A DNA stretch of 64,000 nucleotides from DATFXM01 sp035315885 (GTDB lineage Bacteria > Acidobacteriota > Blastocatellia > UBA7656). Every line of letters starts with the position of its first letter. Position 1 is the stretch's first letter. Below the pieces are notes generated by a model. It did not search any database and was not told the origin of the DNA. It saw nothing but the letters and a program-made list of their open reading frames with translations. Position numbers and translations under genes: made by a program. The DNA lies in the NCBI GenBank assembly GCA_035315885.1, contig DATFXM010000200.1:1-64000 (forward strand). The letters are read 5' to 3'. This document shows, piece by piece, positions 35,809-45,960 of the stretch.

Positions 35809-37467
35809 CTAAGCAAGCGGGCTGAATTCAGACGAAAAAGGCGTGCCCGCAACGTAGGTCTCGAGGACCTTGATATCCGCAATTCGATCCGGGTCGGTGT
35901 CACAGGGGTTATGATCGAGCACTACCAGATCCGCTAGTTTGTTGACCTCGAGAGTTCCGACTTTGTCATCCAGAAAGCATTGGTATGCGGGATAGATTGT
36001 TACAGTCTTCAGCGCCTGTTCGATGGGAATTCGTTGGGACGGAAAGAGGACATCGTGGCTGCCACAAAGGCTTCGCGTAACGGCAGTCTGCAAATAGCGA
36101 AGCGGCTCGACGGGCGTAGCGGGCGAGTCGCTATGCAGGGACACACAGATTCCGGCATCCAACCCGGACGCCAGCGGCACGATGCATTCGTCATCGGCGG
36201 CTAATTGGCTTCTCAGCATCTTGGCAAAATACACGTGACCTATGAGGTGACTGACAGAGACACCGAGGGCTTTTGCTTTTGCGATCTGCGATTCTTCAAT
36301 CAACGCGCCGTGCTCGATTCGGTGGCGATGATCGGACCGCGGCGTTTTTTCCAACACTCGTTCGTACAACCGAAGCGTCTGCTCGATAGCTCCGGAGCTG
36401 TTCGCGTGACACAACAACTGCCAACCCGCGTCATGCCACGTCTGCATAAGACCCATGAGGTCTGCGTCCGTATAGTTGATCCTGCCGCTTTCGATTCCCG
36501 ACATGAACGGCTGGTCGAACGCTCCGAAAACTGCCGGGGCTATTCCGTCCGCCCAGAATTTGATTCCGGCAAAGAATAAACGATCGTTGCCTTGCATCGG
36601 CTTAAGGCCGGCGGTGCTCGGCAGACCGTCGGTTGGTATCAGCGCCGCGCGAAGCCGAATCGGAGTCGACGGGTCGCTCGCCATTTCCAAAAGGATGCGA
36701 ACTTCTTCCTGCCCCCACAAAGATCCGAGCGCTGCGTCGTAGACGGTAGTGCAGCCTCGCTTTGCCCAGTTCCGGACGACTCGCTTGCAATCAAGCAGCT
36801 TCTGTTCAAAATAGGTTGGAGGAAAACTCTTAGCCAGTTGGGCAAACGACTTGGCGCCACGGATCTCACCCGTCAATCTGCCGCTTGCATCCCTGACGTA
36901 GTTCGATCCGACAAAAGGCGTTCCCTGATCGGTGATCCCGGCAACCTCAAGCGCTTTATGATTGACGTAAGCCACGTCCCAGGACTGTTCCATTACGAAA
37001 ATAGGATGCCGGGTGGATATCGAGTCGAGCTCCACAGCGTTCAACGGCGGTCGGTCTGTCGATTGATAAGATGCATCGTACCCGCACGCTATCACCCATT
37101 CGGAATCTCGCTTCCTTTCGGTGGCCGCTCGCATTACCAACATCATCGCATCGCGACTTCCCACAAGGGGCGGTGACAGATTGATCCACCGGTACTCAGT
37201 GATAGCCGACCAGGCTAGATGAACGTGAGGGTCGATAAAGCCGGGCATAAGCGTGCAGCCTTGAAGGTCTACTACTCTGGTACCCGCAGTGCGATATTGC
37301 AGTACGCTCTTGAGGTCTCCGATCGCGATGATCGTGCCTTCGCGAATCGCCATGGCCTCGACCATCGGCTGCGCGTCATTGATAGTGAGTATCGGGCCGC
37401 CCAGGAAAATGGTTGTACGCGGTTGGAGGCCGCTGTGAGTGTCGTTGTTCGGGGGCGTCGTCTTCAC
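35809..37467 (-). CDS. YtcJ-like metal-dependent amidohydrolase
   Basis: About 552 residues from GTG 37467. Amidohydrolase_3 features: start domain TTIFLGGPILTINDAQPMVEAMAIREGTIIAIGD, metal-binding HxH in LMPGFIDPHVHLAW, later HRIEHGALIEE, VSHLIGHVYFAKML and SLHSDSPATPVEPLRYL with the metal Asp, and GTLEVNKLADLVVLDHNP at the end. The open frame continues about 84 codons upstream, but that part does not resemble the family and no start has a good ribosome site, so the start is uncertain. The substrate is unknown. Confidence 0.85.
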   Translation of the reverse strand: MKTTPPNNDTHSGLQPRTTIFLGGPILTINDAQPMVEAMAIREGTIIAIGDLKSVLQYRTAGTRVVDLQGCTLMPGFIDPHVHLAWSAITEYRWINLSPPLVGSRDAMMLVMRAATERKRDSEWVIACGYDASYQSTDRPPLNAVELDSISTRHPIFVMEQSWDVAYVNHKALEVAGITDQGTPFVGSNYVRDASGRLTGEIRGAKSFAQLAKSFPPTYFEQKLLDCKRVVRNWAKRGCTTVYDAALGSLWGQEEVRILLEMASDPSTPIRLRAALIPTDGLPSTAGLKPMQGNDRLFFAGIKFWADGIAPAVFGAFDQPFMSGIESGRINYTDADLMGLMQTWHDAGWQLLCHANSSGAIEQTLRLYERVLEKTPRSDHRHRIEHGALIEESQIAKAKALGVSVSHLIGHVYFAKMLRSQLAADDECIVPLASGLDAGICVSLHSDSPATPVEPLRYLQTAVTRSLCGSHDVLFPSQRIPIEQALKTVTIYPAYQCFLDDKVGTLEVNKLADLVVLDHNPCDTDPDRIADIKVLETYVAGTPFSSEFSPLA

Positions 37468-39011
37468 GCGTTTCACAAAATCGATCAGCGTCGCGAAAAC
37501 CGGAGCGTTTTCGTACGTTCGCCGATGAAACTGTTTTCGATCGAACCACTGAGTAGCAGGGTTACCACAGCCGGGCAGTGCGAACCAGATCCACGTCCGG
37601 ACCCGACCGAAGATCAAAGGTCCCGCCAACGAGGTTCGATCGAATCTACCGAGCTTCGCTCGTTTCAAGACAGCCAGGGCCAGGAAAGTCCCACAGCCAA
37701 ACACATCACCCGTGTCCACCTCACGAGCATTTCATAACGCCTTTGATCAACAGTGGAGAAGGAGGCGTGCTGGAAGAGTACGGGTCCGACACGTCTCTCG
37801 AACGTCGAATCATTATTCTGCTACAGTGATCACAATTTTTTAGCTCGCCTAGGCGTGCAACACAAAGGCAAGAATTGCTCCATCTCGTAGATCCAGGTGG
37901 AGAGTGGTCTATCTATGAAGGTGGAAACGCTTTAACAAAGAATTGGGCGGAATCGCTCGCGTTGACGAGGAACTTTTTTCTACGACCCATTATAGAAATC
38001 GCCAAATGTCGTGGTTTTTTTGAGGCCGCTGTACTATAAAGTTCGTCTTCCGACGGCGGCAGGAAATCAGCAGATGGTCGGCAATCGAATGTCACCGAAG
38101 AAAGAGTCCAGCGACGGCAGCGATAAGCGCAACGACCAAAGAGTTCGGACTGCCTCGCGGTCCAAGGAGTTTCCCTTATACAGGCCCGGGTTTTGCGAAG
38201 CTAATGTCTCTCAGGACCGACTGGACAAGGGCTGCTGCCAGAGCTCAGAACGAACAAAGTTTAGGTCTGGAATGGCTCCGCCAAAGGTTTGGTGTGCTCC
38301 GAAATATCGGAGTTCTCACCCTGTGTTGACGTACTCTACTTTTCTTGTGCGTTCGGTCGGCAAACTTGAATTATTTGTGGAGGAAATAAGCGCTCACAAT
38401 TGGCGTGACCGTTGCAAGCGCTAATTCACCGAGTGGTCGAGCAGGAAGCCCTGTTGAGATTGCGTGAGAGTCTGTTTGAGCGTTTAGTCACTGCCCTCCC
38501 AGCAATAACGTTTAAGGTGTGTTGGACGGATCGCGGTGTGTAGGGAAATGGCCGCGGCACCTTTTTGTAGCTCCGCGGTGATCCGAAACTCGGGCGAAGT
38601 TGAGCCTGTCAGAGCTTAACAACGATTCGTTGGTACCGACCGCGTTTCATCATCGTCTTTCTAAACGAGATTCGTACCGTCCCAAACCGTGGAACGGGGC
38701 AGCGTTTGTTTGTTCGATAGTCGAGCGTCTGCCCACGACCTTCGGCTTAGACGGTTTTGAAATCGAAGCGGTCAACGTCGCTAAGGCGTTTTTTGGACGA
38801 CGCCTGAAAATCGGGGCAACGAATGAGGTCCGCCAGAAATCTACCGAAACGTGCGGTGCAGCTACGCCGATACGGACCACAAGCGCAACCGGGCTCCGGA
38901 TTTTCAAAGGTACCAGAACGCATGAAAGATCGCGTCTGGCCACAGCGAGCCCTGGCGCGGCCTTACGTCTACCTGAGACAGCCAATTGCCAACTGAGGTG
39001 ACACGTTTCTC
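37468..39011. other. 1.5-kb stretch without a recognisable gene
   Basis: Open frames on both strands here (for example 38011-38424 plus; 38600-39001 plus and 38650-38985 minus overlapping) show no motifs and amino-acid mixes typical of random translation. No tRNA, terminator or repeat family found in this window was seen in it. It may be decayed coding sequence or hold an RNA I cannot recognise. Confidence 0.4.
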
Positions 39012-39452
39012 ATGGAAACTATGAGCGTATCGGTTGATTCGATTCTTATCGTTGAAGACAACTCGGTTGATCTCGACCTTGCGATACGAGCCTTCGGAAG
39101 GTGCAACTTAATCAACCCGCTTCGGATCGCCCGGGATGCCGAGGAGGTCATCGCATTGATGCAGCGTTGGGAGGAGGGCGAGCCTACACCCACGCTGATT
39201 CTGCTGGATCTCAATCTGCCGGGACTGAGTGGAATGGAAGTGCTGCGGCAGATCAAGACTCACGACAAATTCAAAACCATTCCAGTGATAATGCTGACAA
39301 GTTCCGGCGACGAGGAGGACATTCAAGAAGCTTACCTTCTGGGCGCGAATTCCTACATCATCAAGCCGATGGATTTTGGCAGATTCCGGGAGCTTGCGGC
39401 TCAAATTGGAAGCTATTGGTGCAGAGTGAACACGTCGCCGAAGTATGTCTAA
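39012..39452 (+). CDS. Rcp1-type single-domain response regulator
   Basis: 146 residues. Stand-alone receiver of the CheY/Rcp1 class: ILIVEDNSVDLDLAIRAF, phospho-acceptor Asp in LILLDLNLPGLSG, switch Thr in VIMLTSSGDEEDI and Lys in YIIKPMDF. This type usually partners phytochrome-like HisKA kinases, such as the one at 43372. It is a close paralogue of the degenerate receiver at 42930-43355, for example RCNLINPLRIARDAEE versus RRNLINPIQVARDGEE. It converges on the sigma-54 activator gene. Ribosome site GAGGTGA. Confidence 0.92.
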   Translation: METMSVSVDSILIVEDNSVDLDLAIRAFGRCNLINPLRIARDAEEVIALMQRWEEGEPTPTLILLDLNLPGLSGMEVLRQIKTHDKFKTIPVIMLTSSGDEEDIQEAYLLGANSYIIKPMDFGRFRELAAQIGSYWCRVNTSPKYV

Positions 39453-39520
39453 GACGGCGGTCGAATCTCGCGGACCCGCGCTGCAAACTCTTTTGTAAGG
39501 AGCCGGTGGATCAACCGTGA

Positions 39521-42500
39521 TCAGCCGCTGTGTTCCTTAAACCTCGGCTTAGATATTCCGAGCTTCTTCATCCGCGAGCGAAGAGTGTTTGGATGAACAC
39601 CAAGTATTGCCGCCGCGCCGACGGGACCCTCAACCCGCCAGTAGGTTCTCTCCAGCGTACGGATAATCAGTTGCCGCTGATTCTCGTCCAGCGTTTCCGC
39701 ACTCGGTACAACTAACGCTGGTGGTGGTGGTGGTGCGGGCGATGGCTCAGGCTGTGGCAGGTTGTATTCCAGGTTGTCGAGGAGCCTCAACTGTGGCCCC
39801 TGCGAGACGATCGCGGCGCGTTCGATGACGTTGCGGAGCTCGCGAATGTTACCAGGCCACGGATAATTCTGAAGCACCTCCATTGTTGCTTGCGGGATCG
39901 AATCGATCCGTTTGCCCAGCTTCATGCCGAGCTGCTTGAGGAAATGAATCACCAGCATCGGTATGTCCTCCTGGCGTTCCCGCAACGGAGGTACTTTGAT
40001 CGGGAAGATATTCAAGCGGTAGTAGAGATCAGAGCGAAACGCCCCCTTGCGAACTGCTTCTTCCAAATCGCGATTGGTCGCCGCGAGTACGCGAACATCT
40101 ACTCTGATTGTGCTGCTGCTGCCGAGGCGTTCAAACTCACCTTCCTGAAGAACGCGAAGCAGCTTGGCCTGCAAGTCAAGCGGTAACTCTCCAATCTCGT
40201 CCAGGAAAATTGTTCCACCGTTCGAGATCTCAAAGCGTCCGACGCGTCTTGCGAGCGCACCGGTAAACGCTCCTCGTTCGTGACCAAACAGCTCGCTTTC
40301 GATTAGGTGTGCGGGAAGCGTTGCGCAATTGACCTTCACCAGGGGCCGGTCCTTGCGCGAGTTCAGGCTGTGGATCGCATGAGCCAGCAGTTCCTTTCCG
40401 GTTCCGGTCTCACCCAGCAGGAGTACCGTCGTATCGAGTGGCGCGACTTGCTCTGCCTGGCGAAGCGCCCTTTGAAGAGACTCACTCTGTCCGATGATCT
40501 CGCCAAAGTTGTGCGCGACCATGATTTGCTCTTGCAGGTAGACATTTTCGACGTGAAGCTGATCCTTTAGTTGTTGAACCTCGAGTAGCGCGCTTTCGAG
40601 TGCTCTCTCCGCGTCGATCTGCTCGGTAATGTCCAGAGCCGAACCGACATAACCAATAAAGTCGCCGTCGGGTGTGAATCGCGGGACACCACTATCAAGA
40701 ACCCAGCGGTATTCACCGTCGCGACGCCGGAGCCGATACTTCGTTCGAAAACCCTTACGCGCGGCGAACGCCGTTGCGAACTTGCTCATGCATCGCTCGA
40801 GGTCATCGGGGTGCACCCCTTCGGTCCAGCCATCGCCCAGCTCCTGTTCAAGAGTTCTGCCGGTGAAGTCGAGCCACGTCTGACCAACATATGTACACTG
40901 TATATTGGTGTCGGACATCCAGATCAACACCGGCGCGGTGTCCGCCAAACTCCGAAACCTCTTCTCACTCTCGCGTAGTTCGCCTTCTGCGTTCTTGCGC
41001 TCAGTGATGTCTTCAACAATGCCTGCTACGCGGTAGATCACTCCGAATTGATCGTAGATCGGGAAGACGCGTTCGTGAACCCAGCGGACCGCGCCATTCG
41101 GGCGGACGATACGGAACTGCTCGTTGAATTCCGCCTTGGAGATTTGTGACAGCAGTGGTCTCAGTCGTTCCCGATCTTCCGGATGGACGTTTTCAAACCA
41201 CGTTCGCGGATTTTGATACAGCTCGTCACGGGAACGGCCCCAGATCGTCTCATAAGCAGCGCTGATATACAGGAGTCGCCCCGGCAGTCCTTCATCGAAG
41301 CCTTCGGCAATGAAAAAGACCGCACCAATGTTCTCGGTGAGCTGGCGAAATCGCTCTTCACTCTGGCGTAGTGCGTCTTCCGAGTGCTTGCGCTCGCTCA
41401 CGTCTCTAATCGCTGCGATTACCAGTATGCCCTCTTCGGTCTCAAGAGGGCTCAGGCTGATTTCAACCGGAACCTCAGTACCGTCCTTGCGCAGCGCGAA
41501 CAAGTCCACGCCAATTCCCGTTGGCCTCATCTGCGGGTCTGCGAAATATTCTGCAAAGTGTGCCGAGTGTACTTCGCGAAAACGTTCAGGCAGGAGCACG
41601 TCTAGTGGCTTGCCCAGTATTTCGCTTCGATCATAGCCGAAAAGGTTCTCGGTTTGTGAATTGACCAGTGTGATGTTCGCGTCCTGATCGAAAATGACGG
41701 TTGCTTCCGGCGCGGACTCGAGCAGTCCTCGAAACTTCAGGTCAGCTTTTCTGCGTTCGGTTATGTCCTCGACGATTGCGATCGCATATATAATGCGACC
41801 GGTGTGATCGCGAACAGCCGAGGCGCGCACGTTTACCCAAATTGTGCGTCCGTCTTTATGGACGTAGCGCTTGTCCGTCTCCAATCCGCTGATCTCGTCG
41901 CGAACCAGCCTCTCAAACTCCTCGAAATTTCGCTCCCGGTCTGCAGGATGCGTAATCTCACGAAAACTCTTTTGCAACAACTCTTCCCTGGTGTAGCCGA
42001 CAATCGCGCAGAAGGCGTCGTTGACATGCACGATCCTGCCGTCGGGCGGAATCGCCTGGGCGATTCCCATGACCGACAGCTCGAATACCGCGCGGTAGCG
42101 CGCCTCGCTTTCCCGCAAGGCGCTTTCCTGGCGAAGCTCGTCGGCTCTCGCCTTCGCGAGCTCAAGTTGACGAGGAAGCTGCTGAAGATAACCGGGGTTG
42201 CTGATTAGGTAGCTGGTTAGGCCGAATTCAAGCGCACGCAATGCGACAGGCTCCTCGCTTGCGCCGGTAAGCAACACGACCGGTATGTCGAGCCCGCGCG
42301 AAATTCGCAGCTCCCTGAGAATTTCCAGGACCTGGAATTCCGGCAAGTGGCAATCCATTAGAATTGCGTCATATTCATCGTTCCCAGCGGCGCTAACTCT
42401 CGCTCGCAAGTCAGCGTCGTTAGTAACAACCTGCAGGGCGATGTGCGGAGCGAATTCAGAGAGGTACCGGCGAGTCTGATCGACGTTAGAAGCATCGTGT

Positions 42501-42925
42501 TCGGCGTAGAGCACCTTGAGCGGTTGAGCCTGGCGAGCAGTTGCCTCCGCCCGATGTCGCAGCGCGCTCTCCAGCGTTAGCGGCAAAACTGCGAGGTAAT
42601 TCTGTCGCTTTGAAACATAGTCGTCTGCGCCGCCTTTCAACGCGGCTACCGCTACATCTTCGTCTCCTGTACCGGTTATCACCACTACGGCGAGCGGAAG
42701 CGCCCTTTCCCTGATGTGGCGTAGCAGCGACAGGCCGTCCCCGTCCGGCAAACGCAGATCCACGAGAACGAGATCGAGAGCCGCGCCGTTGCGGGGCTCA
42801 AGTCGCGCGTAAGCCTCTTTTAGTGTGCCTGCCGTCTCAAGCTGAACATCGGGCGCTTCTTTGACAAGTCTACGACGGGTCAAATCGATGTCCACCGGAT
42901 TGTCTTCGACATATAATAACCGCAT
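39521..42925 (-). CDS. Sigma-54 activator with two receivers, four PAS domains, AAA+ and Fis-type HTH
   Basis: 1134 residues from ATG 42925. Order: receiver 1 (LLYVEDN, LVLVDLRLPDGDG; 1-120), receiver 2 (VLYAEHD, AILMDCHLPEF; 140-265), four PAS/PAC units (about 280-785), a short coiled linker, sigma-54 AAA+ domain with Walker A GETGTGKE, the sigma-54 contact loop GAFTGA, Walker B GTIFLDEIGEL and arginine finger region (820-1055), a Pro-rich linker, and a Fis-like HTH (GAAAILGVHPNTLRSRMKKLG). Both receivers keep their Asp. It is last in the kinase-pseudoreceiver-activator operon, starting 4 bases after the previous stop. Target promoters are unknown. Confidence 0.9.
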   Translation of the reverse strand: MRLLYVEDNPVDIDLTRRRLVKEAPDVQLETAGTLKEAYARLEPRNGAALDLVLVDLRLPDGDGLSLLRHIRERALPLAVVVITGTGDEDVAVAALKGGADDYVSKRQNYLAVLPLTLESALRHRAEATARQAQPLKVLYAEHDASNVDQTRRYLSEFAPHIALQVVTNDADLRARVSAAGNDEYDAILMDCHLPEFQVLEILRELRISRGLDIPVVLLTGASEEPVALRALEFGLTSYLISNPGYLQQLPRQLELAKARADELRQESALRESEARYRAVFELSVMGIAQAIPPDGRIVHVNDAFCAIVGYTREELLQKSFREITHPADRERNFEEFERLVRDEISGLETDKRYVHKDGRTIWVNVRASAVRDHTGRIIYAIAIVEDITERRKADLKFRGLLESAPEATVIFDQDANITLVNSQTENLFGYDRSEILGKPLDVLLPERFREVHSAHFAEYFADPQMRPTGIGVDLFALRKDGTEVPVEISLSPLETEEGILVIAAIRDVSERKHSEDALRQSEERFRQLTENIGAVFFIAEGFDEGLPGRLLYISAAYETIWGRSRDELYQNPRTWFENVHPEDRERLRPLLSQISKAEFNEQFRIVRPNGAVRWVHERVFPIYDQFGVIYRVAGIVEDITERKNAEGELRESEKRFRSLADTAPVLIWMSDTNIQCTYVGQTWLDFTGRTLEQELGDGWTEGVHPDDLERCMSKFATAFAARKGFRTKYRLRRRDGEYRWVLDSGVPRFTPDGDFIGYVGSALDITEQIDAERALESALLEVQQLKDQLHVENVYLQEQIMVAHNFGEIIGQSESLQRALRQAEQVAPLDTTVLLLGETGTGKELLAHAIHSLNSRKDRPLVKVNCATLPAHLIESELFGHERGAFTGALARRVGRFEISNGGTIFLDEIGELPLDLQAKLLRVLQEGEFERLGSSSTIRVDVRVLAATNRDLEEAVRKGAFRSDLYYRLNIFPIKVPPLRERQEDIPMLVIHFLKQLGMKLGKRIDSIPQATMEVLQNYPWPGNIRELRNVIERAAIVSQGPQLRLLDNLEYNLPQPEPSPAPPPPPALVVPSAETLDENQRQLIIRTLERTYWRVEGPVGAAAILGVHPNTLRSRMKKLGISKPRFKEHSG

Positions 42926-42929
42926 AACC

Positions 42930-43355
42930 TTAACTCTGTGCTGCACTCACAGCGCGCCAGTAAACTCCTGATGCCGGCGCAACCTCGCAGAAGTTCGTGA
43001 AGTCGATCGGTTTTACGATGTAAGAATTGCACCCCAGTCCGTGGGCTTCCTGCATCTCGATGTCATTTCTGTGCCCGGCCATCATGATGATTGGAATTGC
43101 GTTGAATCGAGGGTGGCTCTTGAGCTCCCTCAAAACCGTTAGTCCGTTTACCTTCGGCAATCTGACGCCAAGCAGTATGAACACCGGAGTCTGTTCACCC
43201 GCTTCCCATCGCTTCACGTAGTCCAGCGCCTCTTCGCCGTCGCGAGCAACCTGAATAGGGTTTATCAAGTTTCTTCTTGCTAGTGCTCGTTTCGTCAAAT
43301 CGAGATCGGCGATTCGATCCTCTACAAGCAAGATTGGTCTGATCTCATCTTCCAT
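42930..43355 (-). CDS. Degenerate (pseudo) receiver, phospho-acceptor Asp replaced by Gly
   Basis: 141 residues from ATG 43355 (GGAGAG upstream). Fold and length match the Rcp1-type receiver at 39012, and the acidic ED (LLVEDR) and Lys (YIVKPIDF) are kept. The phospho-acceptor position reads FILLGVRLPKVNG instead of LILLDLNLPGLSG, and the switch Thr region reads IMMAGHRND instead of IMLTSSGDE. It therefore cannot be phosphorylated in the usual way and may act as a constitutive or protein-binding regulator. The gene sits between its kinase and activator in one operon. Confidence 0.88.
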   Translation of the reverse strand: MEDEIRPILLVEDRIADLDLTKRALARRNLINPIQVARDGEEALDYVKRWEAGEQTPVFILLGVRLPKVNGLTVLRELKSHPRFNAIPIIMMAGHRNDIEMQEAHGLGCNSYIVKPIDFTNFCEVAPASGVYWRAVSAAQS

Positions 43356-43371
43356 AATGAACTCTCCAGAA

Positions 43372-45846
43372 CTAAGGTTTTCCATTTAGTATCTTTGGGA
43401 TTCTCATCGAAAAGGTCGAACCCCGCCCGGGTTCGCTCTCGGCCCATACGTGGCCCCCCATCTGCTCAATCACCTTCCGCACTATTGCCAGACCAACCCC
43501 GGTTCCTTCGTAGTCCTCTTCGTGATGCAACCGTCTGAATATCTCGAACACTTCGTTGCAGTGTTTCATTTGAAATCCAACGCCGTTGTCTCGAACCCAA
43601 AACAGCCAGTGATCATCCTGCTGCTCAGCCCCGATTTCGATTCGCGGAGATTCCACTGTCCGCGTGAACTTGATTGCGTTGTCGAGGCAGTTGTTGAGTG
43701 CACGTCCCAGCGCGCTGGCGCTGACCGACAACGAACCCGACTCGACTTCTATGACGAACTCGATGGGACGCTCACTCAGCCCCTTTCGCTGTTGAACCAG
43801 ACTGCTGATGAACGGGCCGACCTCGAGCTCGCTGTGCGACACTTTCTCATATTGAATCCGAGAATACTCGAGCAGGTCATCAATGAGACGGCTCATTTGC
43901 TCGGTAGAAGTTCGGACGTTCAGTAACAGGCTGCGTCCCTCCTCATCGAGGGTCTGAAGATAATCCTCGATCAGCAGCCGGCTATAGCCGTCGATGCCGC
44001 GAAGCGGAGCTTTCAAATCGTGCGCTACGGTGTAAGCGAACGCCTCGAGCTCCCGCGTCTTGAGGTTGAGCGCCGCGGTGCGGTGAATGACCCGTTGCTC
44101 AAGCTCGGTATTGAGCTTATTCAGCGCTTCTAGAGTCTGCCGGCGTTCGGTGATGTCTTCGACGACCGCGATCACGTACAACGGCTCGCCTTGATCGTCG
44201 TGAACTATCGAAATGCTGCTGTTGATCCAGATCGGTTGCGAATCGCTGCGGAGACAGCGGCTCTCAATCTGGTCCTGCGAGCGTGCGCCGTCGACCAATT
44301 GTTTAATGAGTGCAGAGGTCGCAACTCTGTATTCGTCGGCGGTTACGTCAAACAGCGTCAAGTTGGAGAGTTCGCTTTTTGTATACCCGAGCATGTGTTC
44401 GTACACCGCATTGGTGGCAAAGAACCTACCTTGCGGGTTTGTCACGACTATTCCGACTGCTGAGTTGTCGAAAACCAGTCGCCAGCGCTCTTCGCTTTGC
44501 CGTAGCTCCTCGACCGCTCGGCGTCTCTCGGTAATGTCACGGCCGACCGCCTGCAATTCAGCCGTACGGCCGGCATCATCAAATATCGGCGTGTTCACCC
44601 ACTGTTGCCATCCGATCCCTCCGTCCGGCAACAGCACCGGGTGCTCGCTCGTCATTTCGGTCCCCGCCTCTACCAATAAACGAATCCGCGAGGTCACTTC
44701 GTTGCGCGACTCCGGCGGAATCAACTCAAGGAACTTGTGGCCGATCAGCTCCTCTTGCCGCTTGTCGAAATAACGGCAATATGCGTCGTTCGCAAAAGTG
44801 AGCGTGGTGTCAGGTTTGTACCTGCAGAGAAGCTCGCTCTGAGTCTCGACCACGCTTCGATAGCGCTCCTCGCTCTTGCGCAGCGCCTGCGCCGTCTCAT
44901 GCCGCTCGGCGATAACCGTCGACAGGAACATCAACTGCACGCTCATCAGGATGAGAAAGCCTTGCAGAGAGTGCACAATCTCGTGAGGATCCTGGCCTGT
45001 GAACGGACCGCGCGCATGGATCGCTCCCCAGATCGCCAAAAGAACCGTAGCCAGCAACGCGATACTTAGTCCGCGAGGTCCAAACCTGACCGCTGACCAG
45101 AGGAGAAACGGCAGCGGAGCATAAACCAGCGCCGGAACATTGCCTAGCTGCGGGCCTTCGGCGGCGAATACCAGAAAGCAGACAACGATTAGTCCGATCG
45201 CGATTAATCCGGCCTCAACGTACCGACTCCGTGTAGCTCGGTGAACAAAACTGAGGCCCCCGTCCGCCACGATATAAATCGCCGGTACGATAGTCAGCGC
45301 AGCAAGCACGTTCGACAACGCGCGCATCAGCCAAACTTGCCAGTAGCTGTCAGTGCCCCATCCGATTAGTTTTACAAAACCCGCATCCACGAATGAGGAA
45401 AGAAGGGGAGCGAGTAGAACGGCGAAGGCTACGAACTTAGTCAGGTGATGAATCGAATTGAAGTTGAGTCGGTGTCCGACATATCGTCGTACGCAAGTTG
45501 CTCCTATCAACGCTTCGCACGAGTTGCTTATGAACCAGCACAGAATCATCCGGATCGGAACACCGGAATTCAGTTCTACAGCAACGTGAGCCGGCAGCGC
45601 CGCCAGTAACAGGATGCCCCACCAGCGAGTCGGCGCGAGCAGCAACGCTGCCATCAAAATCGAATTCGGGGGCCAAAGCGTAGAGACCGGGTGAGGCTGA
45701 AACGTCAGGGCGAATCCGAGTCTTGCGCCGCCAAAGTAACCTCCGAAAAGGAGCAGAGCATACGCCGTGAGTCTCAAATACGGTCTATCGCGCCGGCGAT
45801 CAGAGGCGCTCACGCCGCGGAGGCGGCCCAATGCGAACGAGCACAT
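43372..45846 (-). CDS. MASE1-PAS sensor histidine kinase
   Basis: 824 residues. A MASE1 multi-helix membrane sensor (about 25-305; FQPHPVSTLWPPNSILMAALLLAPTRWW) is followed by two PAS/PAC units (about 325-565), a HisKA domain with phospho-His in YTVAHDLKAPLRGIDGYSRLL near 600, and an HATPase (NNCLDNAIKFTR, WVRDNGVGFQ, GTGVGLAIVRKVIEQMGGHVW). The phytochrome-like kinase end fits Rcp1-type receivers. It is first of a three-gene operon with the pseudo-receiver (16-base gap) and the sigma-54 activator. No good ribosome site is visible; a heptamer palindrome lies just upstream. Confidence 0.9.
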   Translation of the reverse strand: MCSFALGRLRGVSASDRRRDRPYLRLTAYALLLFGGYFGGARLGFALTFQPHPVSTLWPPNSILMAALLLAPTRWWGILLLAALPAHVAVELNSGVPIRMILCWFISNSCEALIGATCVRRYVGHRLNFNSIHHLTKFVAFAVLLAPLLSSFVDAGFVKLIGWGTDSYWQVWLMRALSNVLAALTIVPAIYIVADGGLSFVHRATRSRYVEAGLIAIGLIVVCFLVFAAEGPQLGNVPALVYAPLPFLLWSAVRFGPRGLSIALLATVLLAIWGAIHARGPFTGQDPHEIVHSLQGFLILMSVQLMFLSTVIAERHETAQALRKSEERYRSVVETQSELLCRYKPDTTLTFANDAYCRYFDKRQEELIGHKFLELIPPESRNEVTSRIRLLVEAGTEMTSEHPVLLPDGGIGWQQWVNTPIFDDAGRTAELQAVGRDITERRRAVEELRQSEERWRLVFDNSAVGIVVTNPQGRFFATNAVYEHMLGYTKSELSNLTLFDVTADEYRVATSALIKQLVDGARSQDQIESRCLRSDSQPIWINSSISIVHDDQGEPLYVIAVVEDITERRQTLEALNKLNTELEQRVIHRTAALNLKTRELEAFAYTVAHDLKAPLRGIDGYSRLLIEDYLQTLDEEGRSLLLNVRTSTEQMSRLIDDLLEYSRIQYEKVSHSELEVGPFISSLVQQRKGLSERPIEFVIEVESGSLSVSASALGRALNNCLDNAIKFTRTVESPRIEIGAEQQDDHWLFWVRDNGVGFQMKHCNEVFEIFRRLHHEEDYEGTGVGLAIVRKVIEQMGGHVWAESEPGRGSTFSMRIPKILNGKP

Positions 45847-45863
45847 AAGGATGTACCCCTAGT

Positions 45864-45960
45864 CTGAGTTCTGAGTTCTGAGTACTGAGTTCTAAGCACT
45901 GAATTCCGATTGAGGGAGTAGACCTCAGGATTCAGAACTCAGTACTCAGTACTCAGAACT
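45864..45960. repeat. Heptamer palindrome, copy 2
   Basis: Left arm has six strict 7-base units, 45864-45905 (CTGAGTT, CTGAGTT, CTGAGTA, CTGAGTT, CTAAGCA, CTGAATT). Right arm 45922-45960 has the complement (GATTCAG, AACTCAG, TACTCAG, TACTCAG, AACT). It lies 18 bases upstream of the kinase start codon, so its hairpin would sit in the leader. Confidence 0.8.

Noticed and set aside
38011..38424. Plus-strand frame of 137 codons
   Set aside because: No ribosome site, no motif and random-like composition rich in Arg/Ser/Pro.
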